A DNA stretch of 64,000 bases from Mesorhizobium loti (lineage in GTDB: Bacteria > Pseudomonadota > Alphaproteobacteria > Rhizobiales > Rhizobiaceae), in assembly GCA_014189435.1 (NCBI GenBank), contig CP050293.1, positions 1,803,001 to 1,867,000 on the forward strand, in the 5' to 3' direction. This document shows, one piece after another, positions 40,430-48,944 of this stretch. The notes beneath the pieces are model-generated. The model saw only the letters and a program-made list of their open reading frames with translations, ran no database searches and was not told the DNA's origin. The position numbers and the translations under genes are program-made. The stretch's first letter is position 1. The number at the start of each line of letters is the position of its first letter.

Positions 40430-40431
40430 TA

Positions 40432-40702
40432 GGGCACGGCGATACCCAGGTGAGGCCGGCCCGCGAAAGCCGGCTCCTGCGCTTCCCCGTTCTACCGCGT
40501 CGCGGTAGAACTGAGCTCACGTACCCAAAAGTACGCTCCGCTCGTCGCAAGGCGACCCCGAAATCCACCATTTTCGGCTTGGCCTGACCTGAGTCTCGAC
40601 GTGCCCTGGTGGGCGCTGGGCAACCTTCGTTCGCCCGTCAACCTTTCCTTAACCCTGCCGATTTGATCGCCGGAAAATTCTGTCGCGGCCGGATTGTGCT
40701 CG
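40432..40702. other. Intergenic region with hairpins between the IS and the LexA-controlled gene
   Basis: No gene seen. Holds a perfect inverted repeat TTCTACCGCG-T-CGCGGTAGAA (40490-40510) and next to it a CGTAC-CCAAAA-GTACG hairpin (40520-40535). The latter has a relative with a different stem but the same loop at 54130-54145. This was the native 3' flank of lolD before the IS inserted. Confidence 0.5.
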
Positions 40703-40737
40703 TTGACATTGAAACAAAATTAGAACAAACTACGAAC
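40703..40737 (+). promoter_or_regulatory. SOS promoter with alphaproteobacterial LexA box
   Basis: GAAC-AAACTAC-GAAC at 40723-40737 is an exact GAAC-N7-GAAC direct repeat (GTTC-N7-GTTC on the other strand), the LexA operator of alphaproteobacteria. A perfect minus-35 hexamer TTGACA lies at 40703-40708, so the operator covers the expected minus-10 region. It ends 22 bp before the ATG of the small gene at 40760. Confidence 0.85.
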
Positions 40738-40759
40738 ATATCAACAACAGGAGAGAGTT

Positions 40760-40846
40760 ATGACCGATCTGGTTCAGGATGTCATCTCACTGGTTTGCAT
40801 GAGCACCTTCCTCGTTTCCATGGCGATTTGGATCGGAGCCATGTGA
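40760..40846 (+). CDS. 28-aa single-helix membrane peptide, predicted SOS-induced (SidA-like)
   Basis: Short gene with a strong Shine-Dalgarno sequence (AGGAGAGAG) 4-6 nt before the ATG. The peptide starts MTDLVQDVISLVCMS and ends with MAIWIGAM; residues about 8-27 form one hydrophobic helix. It lies directly under a LexA box. Caulobacter SidA, a 29-aa SOS-induced membrane inhibitor of cell division, has the same size, topology and control; equivalence here is inference, not sequence proof. Too short for usual gene callers. Confidence 0.75.
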   Translation: MTDLVQDVISLVCMSTFLVSMAIWIGAM

Positions 40847-40957
40847 TTTGGCGGCATTCGCCGCCGTGATTCTGAGCGGGCTATGACCCGTTCCGCCGTT
40901 AAGCTTTTCTTGCCGCCGCGACGTTAGGGTGCCCTGAAAGACAGGGAGAAACGTCGC

Positions 40958-42208
40958 GTGTCGCCCATCGTCACGGCCATTCTCGTGGCCAGCAATCTCG
41001 GGCTGATCTTTCTCTTGATGACCGTGCCGCTTGGTCTGCGCACGGTCCGGCTCAGCCGCGTGATAGCAGCGGACCGGCAGCGCCTCTGGCAGGCGCTGTG
41101 GCCGATTGGCAACGATGCCGGCTGGTCCGGCGAGATACTCTCGGCCGAAGCGCCGGACGGTGAGGGCGTGGCTCGAATCATGCTGTCCTGGGAAGGCCGC
41201 GACGGCAAGCCGATCGAGCGCAAGTCGCGGTTTGAAGAGGTGGTCGAGGGCAGCAGCTTTTCGATGCGGGTCCTCGAGGACACCGCGCTCGACGCTTCGT
41301 TCTGGAAGGATTTTCGCGAAACCACCGAACTCGTCTCCAACGGCAATGGTACGCGGGTCACCCTCAGCCAGACCGATCGCTACCGCGGCGTTGCCTTCCT
41401 GGTCTTCCGCTATTTCGCCATGCGCCGTGAACTCTCCAAGCTGCAGCATTGGGCGCGGACCGGGCAGTATCGCAAGGGCGGCTGGTTCGAGCATCCGCTG
41501 AGCCAGGTCGGCTTCGCCGCGCTGTCGGCATTGATCCTGTGGCCGTTCTTCGGCCTTCATTTCGGCGGGCTGGCGCTCGCCGCGATCCTGACATCGGTGG
41601 TCGCCCTGCATGAGCTCGGCCATATGGCGGCGTTTCGCCTGATGGGCCACAACAGGGCGCGGATGATCTTCATCCCGCTGCTCGGCGGCATCGCCATTGG
41701 CGGCCGGCCCTATGACAGCCGTTTCGAGGTCGCCTTCGTGGCATTGATGGGCGCCGGCTTCTCCGCCTTCCTGGTGCCGATCGCAATCGCCGCAAGTACC
41801 TTTGCCGGCGCTGAAGGACATCGGCTGGCGGCAATGCTGCTGGCGGCTCTGGCTGGTTTTGCCGCCCTGTTCAACATCGCCAATCTGGTGCCGGTGTGGA
41901 AGTTCGACGGCGGTCAGGTGCTGCGCCAGATCTGCCCGGGGCCGATCGCGCTGTCGCTGGCATCGTTCTTCCTGCTCTCGGCCTTTCTGGCTGTGGGTTG
42001 GCAGGCCGGCTTTTCCTCCAATTTCCTGCTCGCGACAGGAGCGGTGTTTTCGATCCTCAGCCTGCTGACGATGAGCAGCGGGGTAAAGCCGCGTCACGAG
42101 CTGAAGCCGATCCATACCATAGACCGCTTCGCCATGGCGGCGGCGTTGCTGGCGGTGTTCGCCATCCATGGCTACGGCGTTCTGTGGGCCTCCGCGCAGC
42201 TGATCTGA
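40958..42208 (+). CDS. M50-family membrane metalloprotease with N-terminal SRPBCC-like domain
   Basis: 416 aa. One N-terminal helix, then a polar domain (about residues 33-140) whose pattern (WSGEILSAEAPDGEGVARI, TRVTLSQTDRYRG) resembles START/SRPBCC polyketide-cyclase folds, then a multi-helix membrane part. The zinc motif HELGH is near residue 212 and NLVPVWKFDGGQV near 309 supplies the third ligand Asp of site-2 proteases. GTG start at 40958 with AGGGAGAA upstream. Substrate unknown. Confidence 0.8.
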   Translation: MSPIVTAILVASNLGLIFLLMTVPLGLRTVRLSRVIAADRQRLWQALWPIGNDAGWSGEILSAEAPDGEGVARIMLSWEGRDGKPIERKSRFEEVVEGSSFSMRVLEDTALDASFWKDFRETTELVSNGNGTRVTLSQTDRYRGVAFLVFRYFAMRRELSKLQHWARTGQYRKGGWFEHPLSQVGFAALSALILWPFFGLHFGGLALAAILTSVVALHELGHMAAFRLMGHNRARMIFIPLLGGIAIGGRPYDSRFEVAFVALMGAGFSAFLVPIAIAASTFAGAEGHRLAAMLLAALAGFAALFNIANLVPVWKFDGGQVLRQICPGPIALSLASFFLLSAFLAVGWQAGFSSNFLLATGAVFSILSLLTMSSGVKPRHELKPIHTIDRFAMAAALLAVFAIHGYGVLWASAQLI

Positions 42209-42229
42209 GCCGTTCCCCGACCGGAAAGT

Positions 42230-42973
42230 TCAACCGGCCTTGCGCGCCGCTTCGACAGGCAAAACCGTGGCGGGACCGAAAACATCCTCGAAGGCGGATT
42301 TCAGCGCCAGGTCAAGGTCGGCCATAGTCAGGGGAAGGCCGAGGTCGACGAGGCTAGTGACGCCGTGGTCCTGCACGCCGCAGGGCACGATGCCGCTGAA
42401 ATGGTCGAGATCCGGCTCGACATTGATGGCGATGCCGTGAAAGCTTACCCAGCGCCGCAGCCGGATGCCTATCGCCGCGATCTTGTCCTCGGCCGGCGAG
42501 CCGTCCGGCAAGGAGGGGCGATCCGGCCGCACCACCCAGACGCCGACCCGGTCCTCGCGGCGTTCGCCATGCACGTTGAAGGCGGCGAGCGTGCCGATGA
42601 TCCACTGTTCGAGCGCGGCGACAAAGGCACGAACATCCTCGCGCCGCCGCTTGAGATCAAGCATCACATAGGCGACCCGCTGGCCCGGCCCATGATAGGT
42701 GTATTCGCCGCCGCGTCCTGCCGCGAAGACCGGGAAGCGGTTGGCGTCGATCAGGTCCTCGCCGCGGGCGCTGGTGCCGGCGGTGTAGAGCGGCGGGTGT
42801 TCGACCAGCCAGACCATTTCGCCGGCAGCCCCGCTACGGACCGCCTCGGCGCGCGCCTCCATGAAGGCAAGCGCATCGGGATAGGCGGTGAGGCCGGGCT
42901 CAATGCGCCAATCGACCGGTGCCGAACCGGGGAGCGGCAGGAACGACGTGGCGATCTGGCTGCGTTCTGGCAT
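42230..42973 (-). CDS. lipB: Octanoyl-ACP:protein N-octanoyltransferase
   Basis: Transfers octanoate from acyl carrier protein to lipoyl domains, first step of lipoate synthesis. 247 aa. Motifs: [20 protein letters not shown] near residues 87-106, [17 protein letters not shown] with the catalytic Lys near 165, and the catalytic Cys in [14 protein letters not shown] near 195. The ATG at 42973 ([11 protein letters not shown]) is preferred; the longer open frame upstream has no support. Convergent with the M50 gene. Confidence 0.95.
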   Translation of the reverse strand: MPERSQIATSFLPLPGSAPVDWRIEPGLTAYPDALAFMEARAEAVRSGAAGEMVWLVEHPPLYTAGTSARGEDLIDANRFPVFAAGRGGEYTYHGPGQRVAYVMLDLKRRREDVRAFVAALEQWIIGTLAAFNVHGERREDRVGVWVVRPDRPSLPDGSPAEDKIAAIGIRLRRWVSFHGIAINVEPDLDHFSGIVPCGVQDHGVTSLVDLGLPLTMADLDLALKSAFEDVFGPATVLPVEAARKAG

Positions 42974-43208
42974 GACGTGTCGCTTTTTGCTTCTACCTGT
43001 CGTGGCCCCAAAACCGCCTTGCACTTTTGGGCGACATGCATTTGTCCTCCATATGGCGATATCGGGCCGAAACGTCCAGTTCCGGCACTGCATTCGAGCC
43101 CTGCGGAGCATTATGCCAATCGCCTGATATTATTGCTTGCCGCGCACTTGTTTCGCCGGAAACGATTTGCTACACGCCGCGAGCCGGTCGGTTCCGGCTC
43201 TACCACGT

Positions 43209-43293
43209 GCGGTCGTGGCGGAATTGGTAGACGCGCAGCGTTGAGGTCGCTGTGGGGCAACCCGTGGAAGTTCGAGTCTTCTCGACCGCACCA
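43209..43293 (+). tRNA. tRNA-Leu (anticodon GAG)
   Basis: 85 nt including the encoded CCA. Acceptor GCGGTCG pairs with CGACCGC. The D-arm is TGGCGGAATTGGTAGACGCG, the anticodon stem-loop CAGCGTTGAGGTCGCTG has GAG in the loop, a long class II variable arm (TGGGGCAACCCG) follows, and the T-arm contains TTCGAGT. It is a complete class II leucine tRNA. Confidence 0.97.
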
Positions 43294-43457
43294 AGATTTC
43301 CCTGACAGATTGCTTCTGGCGAGCCGAGGCGGCAAGCGACGACACGTCGCGGCCACACGGCTTGCCGAGGATCGAAACGGAAGCGGCGGCGGGTCATCCA
43401 GACCCGCCGCCGCTTCGCTTTTTCAGTTGCCCCGGAAAGTGGGCTTGCTCGTGGCGG

Positions 43458-44357
43458 TCAGGCGGCCTTCTTCATCCGGGCCAGGGTGTCGGCCACGACC
43501 TCGCCGAAGGAAGATGGCGTCGGTACGATGACGACGCCGGCCTCTTTCAGGATTTCGACCTTTTCCTGCGCCGACTCGCCGAAGGCGGAGATGATGGCGC
43601 CGGCATGGCCCATGCGCCGGCCCTTCGGCGCGGAAAGCCCGGCAATATAGGCGATCAGCGGCTTGCGCATGTTGTCGCGGGCCCAGAGCGCGGCTTCCGC
43701 CTCCTGTGGTCCGCCGATCTCGCCGATCATAACCACGGCATCGGTCTCGTCGTCCTGTTCGAACAGCTTCAGCATGTCCTTGAAGGACGAGCCGTTGATT
43801 GGATCGCCGCCGATGCCGACGCTGGTCGAGACACCGATGCCAAGTGCTTTCATCTGCGAGGCTGCCTCGTAGCCGAGCGTGCCCGAGCGCCCGACGATGC
43901 CGATGCGGCCGGGGAGATAGATGTTACCCGGCATGATGCCCATCAGTGCCTGTCCGGGTGTGATCACGCCGGCGCAGTTCGGCCCGATCAGCCGCATGCG
44001 GTCCTCGAAGCGGTAACGGCGCATGTAGCGCTTCACCTGCATCATGTCCTGCGAGGGAATGCCATCGGTGATGCAGACGCACAGCTTGATGCCGGCATCG
44101 GCGGCTTCCATGATCGAGTCCGCGGCGAAGGGGGGCGGCACGAAGACGATGCTGGCCTCGGCACGGGTCTCGCGCACCGCGCCTTTGACGGTGTTGAAGA
44201 TCGGCAGGCCGAGATGCTTCTGGCCGCCTTTGCCGGGCGTGACGCCGCCGACCAGCTTGGTGCCGTAGCGTTTCATGTCGTCGGCATGGAAGCTGCCGAT
44301 CTTGCCGGTAAACCCCTGGACGATGACGCGGGTGCTGCGGTTGAGCAGGATTGCCAT
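43458..44357 (-). CDS. mtkB: Malate--CoA ligase subunit alpha (succinyl-CoA synthetase alpha family)
   Basis: 299 aa. ATP-dependent formation of malyl-CoA from malate, with subunit MtkA. Starts MAILLNRSTRVIVQGFTGKIG; GRSGTLGYEA and the active-site histidine in GRRMGHAGAIIS near residue 248 are typical of the SucD/MtkB fold. Assignment as malate rather than succinate ligase rests on the neighbours: a malyl-CoA lyase and serine-glyoxylate aminotransferase in the same operon. Last gene of that operon, 14 bp after mtkA. Confidence 0.88.
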   Translation of the reverse strand: MAILLNRSTRVIVQGFTGKIGSFHADDMKRYGTKLVGGVTPGKGGQKHLGLPIFNTVKGAVRETRAEASIVFVPPPFAADSIMEAADAGIKLCVCITDGIPSQDMMQVKRYMRRYRFEDRMRLIGPNCAGVITPGQALMGIMPGNIYLPGRIGIVGRSGTLGYEAASQMKALGIGVSTSVGIGGDPINGSSFKDMLKLFEQDDETDAVVMIGEIGGPQEAEAALWARDNMRKPLIAYIAGLSAPKGRRMGHAGAIISAFGESAQEKVEILKEAGVVIVPTPSSFGEVVADTLARMKKAA

Positions 44358-44371
44358 TTTCTCGACCTCCC

Positions 44372-45555
44372 TCAGGCTGCTTTTTTCTTGGTGGCCGCGC
44401 GCCAGGCGGCGACGGCTTTCTCGGCGGCTTCGGCCAGCGTGTCGGCGACGATCACCGCCTCGCCGGAATCAGCCAGGATGCGGCGGCCTTCCTCGGCCCT
44501 GGTGCCGGAAAGCCGGACCACCAAGGGCACGTTGACGCCGACCTCGCGTATCGCCTTGATGACGCCTTCAGCGACCCAGTCGCAGCGGTTGATGCCGGCG
44601 AAGATGTTGACCAGTATGGTCTCGACATTCTTGTCGCCGAGCACGGCGCGGAAGGATTTCGCCACCCGCTCGGGCGAGGCGCCGCCACCAATGTCGAGGA
44701 AGTTGGCCGGCTCGCCGCCGGCGATCTTGATCATGTCCATCGTCGCCATGGCGAGGCCGGCGCCGTTGATGATGCAGCCGATATTGCCGTCGAGGCCGAC
44801 ATAGGAGAGGCCACGGTCGCTGGCGAAGGTTTCACGCGGGTCTTCCTGGCTCTTGTCGCGCAGCTCGGAGATTTCCGGCCGCCGGAACAACGCGTTCTCG
44901 TCGAACGACATCTTGGCGTCGAGGGCGACGAGATTGCCGTCGCGGGTCACCACCAGCGGATTGATCTCAAGCATCGAAGCGTCATAGTCGCGGAACACCT
45001 GGTAGCAGCTGAAGATGGTTTCGGTTGCCTTGCCGATCAGATTCTGGTCCAGGCCGAGCCCGAAGGCGATCTCCCGCGCCTGGAAGCGCTGCATGCCGAC
45101 ACCGGGATCGACCGTGGCGCGGATGATGGAATCAGGTTTTTTTCAGAGATCTCCTCGATCTCCATGCCGCCGGCGGCCGACGCCACGATCATCACGCGCT
45201 CTTCCTTGCGGTCCAGTACAAAGCCGAGATAGAGCTCCTGCGCGATGTCGACGGCTTCCTCGAGATAGAGCCGCGAGATCAGCTTGCCACGCGGGCCGGT
45301 CTGCTGGGTCACGAGCTTGCGGCCGAGCATGGCTTCGGCCGCGTTGGCGATCTCCTCGTCGTTGGCGCAGAGCTTGATGCCGCCGGCTTTGCCGCGCGCG
45401 CCGGAATGAACCTGCGCCTTTAGCACCCATTTGCTGCCGCCGATCTCGCGCGCCCGATAGCTCGCCTGTTCGGGGCTGTAGGCGAGGCCGCCGCGCGGAA
45501 CATGAATCCCGTGGCGGGCAAGCAGTTCCTTGGCCTGGTATTCGTGAATGTCCAT
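44372..45555 (-). pseudogene. mtkA: Malate--CoA ligase subunit beta, frameshifted at a homopolymer
   Basis: ATP-grasp subunit of malate thiokinase. Starts [20 protein letters not shown], reads normally to [11 protein letters not shown], then breaks at a run of seven T (plus strand, about 45137-45143); the coding A-run needs eight for [10 protein letters not shown]. The rest continues in another frame ([19 protein letters not shown] to [17 protein letters not shown] end) with NINPLV-type [11 protein letters not shown] and the GGGASPERV loop. With one base added the protein is 394 aa, normal. A sequencing error is the simplest explanation. Confidence 0.87.
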
Positions 45556-45573
45556 CTTGTCCTCCCAAAGCTT

Positions 45574-46536
45574 TCAGTGTGCGGCGGCGTGTGCTTGGCC
45601 GGCGCGTTCGATGGCTTCGTTGACCACCAGCACATTGCGCGCCATGCGTTCCGACGCCGCGTCGATCATCTTGCCGTCGAGTGCCGCCGCGCCCTTGCCC
45701 TGCGCCTCGGCCTCCTTCAGCACTTCGAGGATGCGCCTGGCGCGAGTGACTTCCTTTTCCGGCGGCGAGAAGACGTCGTTGGCGAGCGCGATCTGCGAGG
45801 GATGGATCGCCCATTTGCCTTCGATGCCCAATGCCGCGGCGCGCCTTGCGCCGGCGATGTAGCCCTCAGGGTCGGAGAAATCGCCGAACGGCCCGTCGAT
45901 GGCGCGCAGGCCGTAGGCCCTGCAGGCAACCGTCATCCGCGACAGAGCGAAATGCCACTGGTCGCCCGGATAGTCGGGATTGAGGCCGCCGATGTTGACG
46001 GTGCGCGCCTTGCAACTGGCTGCATAGTCGGCGACGCCGAAATGCATTGCCTCCAGGCGGCCTGATGTAGCGGCGATCGCCTCGACATTGGCCATGCCGA
46101 GCGCCGTCTCGATGAGGGCTTCGAGGCCGACGCGGGTCTTAAAACCCTTGGCCATCTCGATCTGGTTGACCATGGCTTCGACCATATAGAGGTCGGCCGG
46201 CACGCCAACTTTCGGCACCAGTATGGTGTCCAGCCGGTCGCCAGCCTGTTCCATCACGTCGACCACGTCGCGATACATGTAGTGCGTGTCGAGGCCGTTG
46301 ATGCGCACCGAAACGGTCTTGCCCTTAGCGCGCCAGTCGATGTCGTTGAGCGCCTGGATGATGTTCTTGCGGGCGCGTTCCTTGTCCGGCGGCGCCACCG
46401 CGTCCTCGATGTCGAGGAAGACGAAGTCGGCGGCGCTGTTCGCCGCCTTCTCGATCATCTCGGGACTGGAGCCGGGAACAGCAAGTTCGCTGCGCTGCAG
46501 CCTCAGTTTCTTCAGATGGTTGATGGTGTGGCTCAT
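45574..46536 (-). CDS. mcl: L-malyl-CoA / beta-methylmalyl-CoA lyase (HpcH/HpaI-CitE family)
   Basis: Cleaves malyl-CoA to acetyl-CoA and glyoxylate, the key split of the serine cycle. 320 aa. SELAVPGSSPEMIEKA near the N-terminus, DIEDAVAPPDKERARKNI near residues 42-59 (metal ligand Asp/Glu), and GKWAIHPSQIALAN near 245-258 are family marks. Lies between mtkA (18 bp) and sga (14 bp) on the minus strand. Confidence 0.93.
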   Translation of the reverse strand: MSHTINHLKKLRLQRSELAVPGSSPEMIEKAANSAADFVFLDIEDAVAPPDKERARKNIIQALNDIDWRAKGKTVSVRINGLDTHYMYRDVVDVMEQAGDRLDTILVPKVGVPADLYMVEAMVNQIEMAKGFKTRVGLEALIETALGMANVEAIAATSGRLEAMHFGVADYAASCKARTVNIGGLNPDYPGDQWHFALSRMTVACRAYGLRAIDGPFGDFSDPEGYIAGARRAAALGIEGKWAIHPSQIALANDVFSPPEKEVTRARRILEVLKEAEAQGKGAAALDGKMIDAASERMARNVLVVNEAIERAGQAHAAAH

Positions 46537-46550
46537 GGCTCGCTCCCGGA

Positions 46551-47740
46551 TCAGGCGGCTTCGGCGATGGCGGACTGCGGCGAGCGGCGGAAATGCGCGA
46601 TCGCTGCACCGACACCGGAACCCGGCGCCAGCTTGACGCCGCAGTCGAGCAGCGCCAGTTCGGCGGCGGACAGTGATGCCAGCACCATCACCTCGTTCAG
46701 CCAGCCGAGATGGCCGATGCGGAAGACCTTGCCCATCACCTTGTTGAGGCCGCCGCCGAGTGACGTCTGGTAGGTGCCGTAGGCGCGCTTGACGATGTCG
46801 GCGCTGTCGATGCCTTCGGGCACCAGGATGGCGCTGACCGTATCGGAGTGCCATTTCGGCGCTTTGGCGCAGAGCTTCAGCCCCCAGGCGTCGACCGCCT
46901 TGCGCACGCCTTCGGCGAGGCGATGGTGGCGGGCGAAGATGTTGTCGAGCCCTTCCTCGGCGATCAGATCGAGCGAAGCGCGCAGGCCGCGCAGCAGTTG
47001 CGTGGCCGGCGTATAGGGGAAATAGCCGGCGTCGTTGGCGCGGATCATGTCCTCGAACGAGAAGAAGCAGCGGCGGTGAGAGGCGACCCTGGAAGCGACG
47101 AGCGCCTTCTTGCTGACTGAGAGGAAGCCGAGGCCGGCCGGCAGCATGAAACCTTTCTGCGAGCCGCTGACGGCGCAGTCGACACCCCATTCTTCCTGAC
47201 GGAAGTCGATCGAACCGATCGACGACACACCGTCGACGAACAGCAGGGCAGGGTGGTTCGCCGCGTCGAGCACGGCCCGGCAGCCGGCGACATCGCTGGT
47301 GACGCCGGTCGCGGTCTCGTTCTGCGTGCAGAAGACCGCCTTGATGCGATGTGCCTTGTCCGCCTTCAGCCTTTCCGCATAGAGGTCGAGCGGCACGCCG
47401 GTTCCCCACTCGCAGTCGATAACGTCGACCTCGAAGCCGAGGCGCTCGGCCATGTCGACCCACAGATGCGAGAACTGGCCGAAGCGCGACATCAGCACGC
47501 GATCGCCGGGGCTGAGCACATTCGTCATGGCCGCCTCCCAGGCGCCGGTGCCCGACGACGGGTAGATGAAGACGCGGCCGGTTTCGTTCTTGAAGACCTT
47601 CTTGATGTCCTCGAACAACGGCAGGGTGAGATCTGGGAACGAGGCGGCGCGCATGTCCTCCATCGGCAGGTTCATCGCTTGCCGGACCTGCTCGGGAATG
47701 TTGGTGGGTCCTGGAATAAAAGGTGGGTGAACCCAGCCAT
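46551..47740 (-). CDS. sga: Serine--glyoxylate aminotransferase, start region frameshifted at a T run
   Basis: PLP enzyme that transfers the amino group of serine to glyoxylate, giving hydroxypyruvate and glycine. The PLP lysine is in GSQKGFMLPAG, and GTGAWEAAM and DGVSSIGSIDF are conserved. An uninterrupted frame covers 46551-47675, but the family N-terminus FIPGPTNIPEQVRQAMNLP starts earlier. Its ATG (47740, MAGFTH) follows a GGAGGAG and is out of frame by one base at a run of four T (plus-strand A 47718-47721); five T would give MAGFTHLFIPGPTN and a 396-aa enzyme. First gene of the serine-cycle operon. Confidence 0.88.
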
Positions 47741-47874
47741 GCGCGAACTCCTCCGATGTTTGAGATTTATGGAGGGAGTGTCGTCTCGACGGCGAGGGGC
47801 AACAACACCTTGGTGGGTAAGTTCTCGCCGCGCGCGGGTGGGGCGAGCCTACCCGGTCGGCCTACCCATTGGGC

Positions 47875-48579
47875 CTACCCGACAGGCAGTCTGGGACTGC
47901 GGCGCTTCTCGCTCGAATAGAGGGCGACGGCCATCGCCCGGTTGCGGACGTCAAGCTTGTCGTAAAGATTCTTGAGGTGGTATTTCACCGTATTCTCGGA
48001 AATTCCCGTGCGCGTCGCGATCTGAAGGTTGGTCCAGCCGTCGGAAAGCACCGCCAGCAGCTCGCGCTCGCGCACCGTGAGCTGCGCCAAAGGCGTGTCG
48101 TTGACCTTGTTGATGTCGATATAGGGGATGCAGATGCGGCCATGCGCGACCGCCAGGATCGTCTCGAAGATAATATGCGGATCGTCGAACTGGAAGCAGT
48201 AGCCCTGAGCCCCGAGCCGCACGCACTGCTTCAGGATGCCGATGTCATGGTCGTTGGAAAACACCGTGATACGCATATCGAGCTTGCGGTTCTGGACCTC
48301 GGCCAGAACATCCGCGCCGTCCATGTCGGCGAGCCTCCAGCCGATGACGGCGACATCGAATTTGGTCTTCACCGCCAGTTCCAGGAGTTGCTTGCCGCTC
48401 TGGACAGTGCCCTGCAATTCGAAACGTCCGTCGCATTCCAGCATTTCGCGTAGCGCCGAGATGACAAGCGGATTGCGCTCGGCGACAACGACGCGAACGC
48501 GTTGCTGTCCTGATGTGACCTTGTTCGTTGTCGCCGACCTTGCGCTCAAGGGCTTCCGTTCTGGACCGGTTGCGGACAT
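47875..48579 (-). CDS. LuxR/NarL-type response regulator
   Basis: 234 aa. Residues about 28-140 resemble a receiver domain (RVRVVVAERNPLVISALREM, then DVAVIGWRLADMDG), but the usual phospho-acceptor Asp position reads IGWRLAD, so it may be an atypical receiver. The C-terminal LuxR HTH is clear: LTVRERELLAVLSDGWTNLQ followed by ISENTVKYHLKNLYDKL. The ATG at 48579 was chosen; an open frame continues upstream without family similarity. It lies 134 bp upstream of sga in the same direction and may control the serine-cycle operon (inference). Confidence 0.85.
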   Translation of the reverse strand: MSATGPERKPLSARSATTNKVTSGQQRVRVVVAERNPLVISALREMLECDGRFELQGTVQSGKQLLELAVKTKFDVAVIGWRLADMDGADVLAEVQNRKLDMRITVFSNDHDIGILKQCVRLGAQGYCFQFDDPHIIFETILAVAHGRICIPYIDINKVNDTPLAQLTVRERELLAVLSDGWTNLQIATRTGISENTVKYHLKNLYDKLDVRNRAMAVALYSSEKRRSPRLPVG

Positions 48580-48944
48580 GGGCGGATCCGGCTGATATCC
48601 GGACCCTGTGCCATGACAATCGCCGCAACCGCACAAGGGTGCTCTTTCCCCAGCGACATGCGCTGTCGCGTCCCCTGAACCGGTATCCCGCTGGTTTTGA
48701 CGGGATCGGCATTCCAGGTCGGGCATCGGCAATACCGTCTCCCGGTGAAGGGAACCAGGTAGGAGAGTGGGCATTTCGTTTGATATTCCGTGCGTTAGGG
48801 CGACAAATTCCCAAATCGATTCATGCTGCCGCGCTATCTCTGGAATGAGCGTCGGATTTTCCCCAAAACCGGTTTCCACTTTGGGGGCCGATGCTCTAGA
48901 CCTGAGACGCACCTTTTCCGGGATTGCGATGGCGGGAGGCGCTG
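48580..48944. other. Intergenic region between the LuxR-type gene and mgtE
   Basis: 365 bp with divergent promoters expected and no convincing gene. Near the mgtE side is an inverted repeat CCCCAAA (48861-48867) ... TTTGGGG (48880-48886) around an ACCGGTTTCC centre, which looks like a small dispersed palindromic repeat. Confidence 0.45.

Noticed and set aside
48580..48912. Long N-terminal extension of the LuxR-type regulator
   Set aside because: Shows no receiver-like or other domain; the ATG at 48579 gives a normal two-domain regulator.
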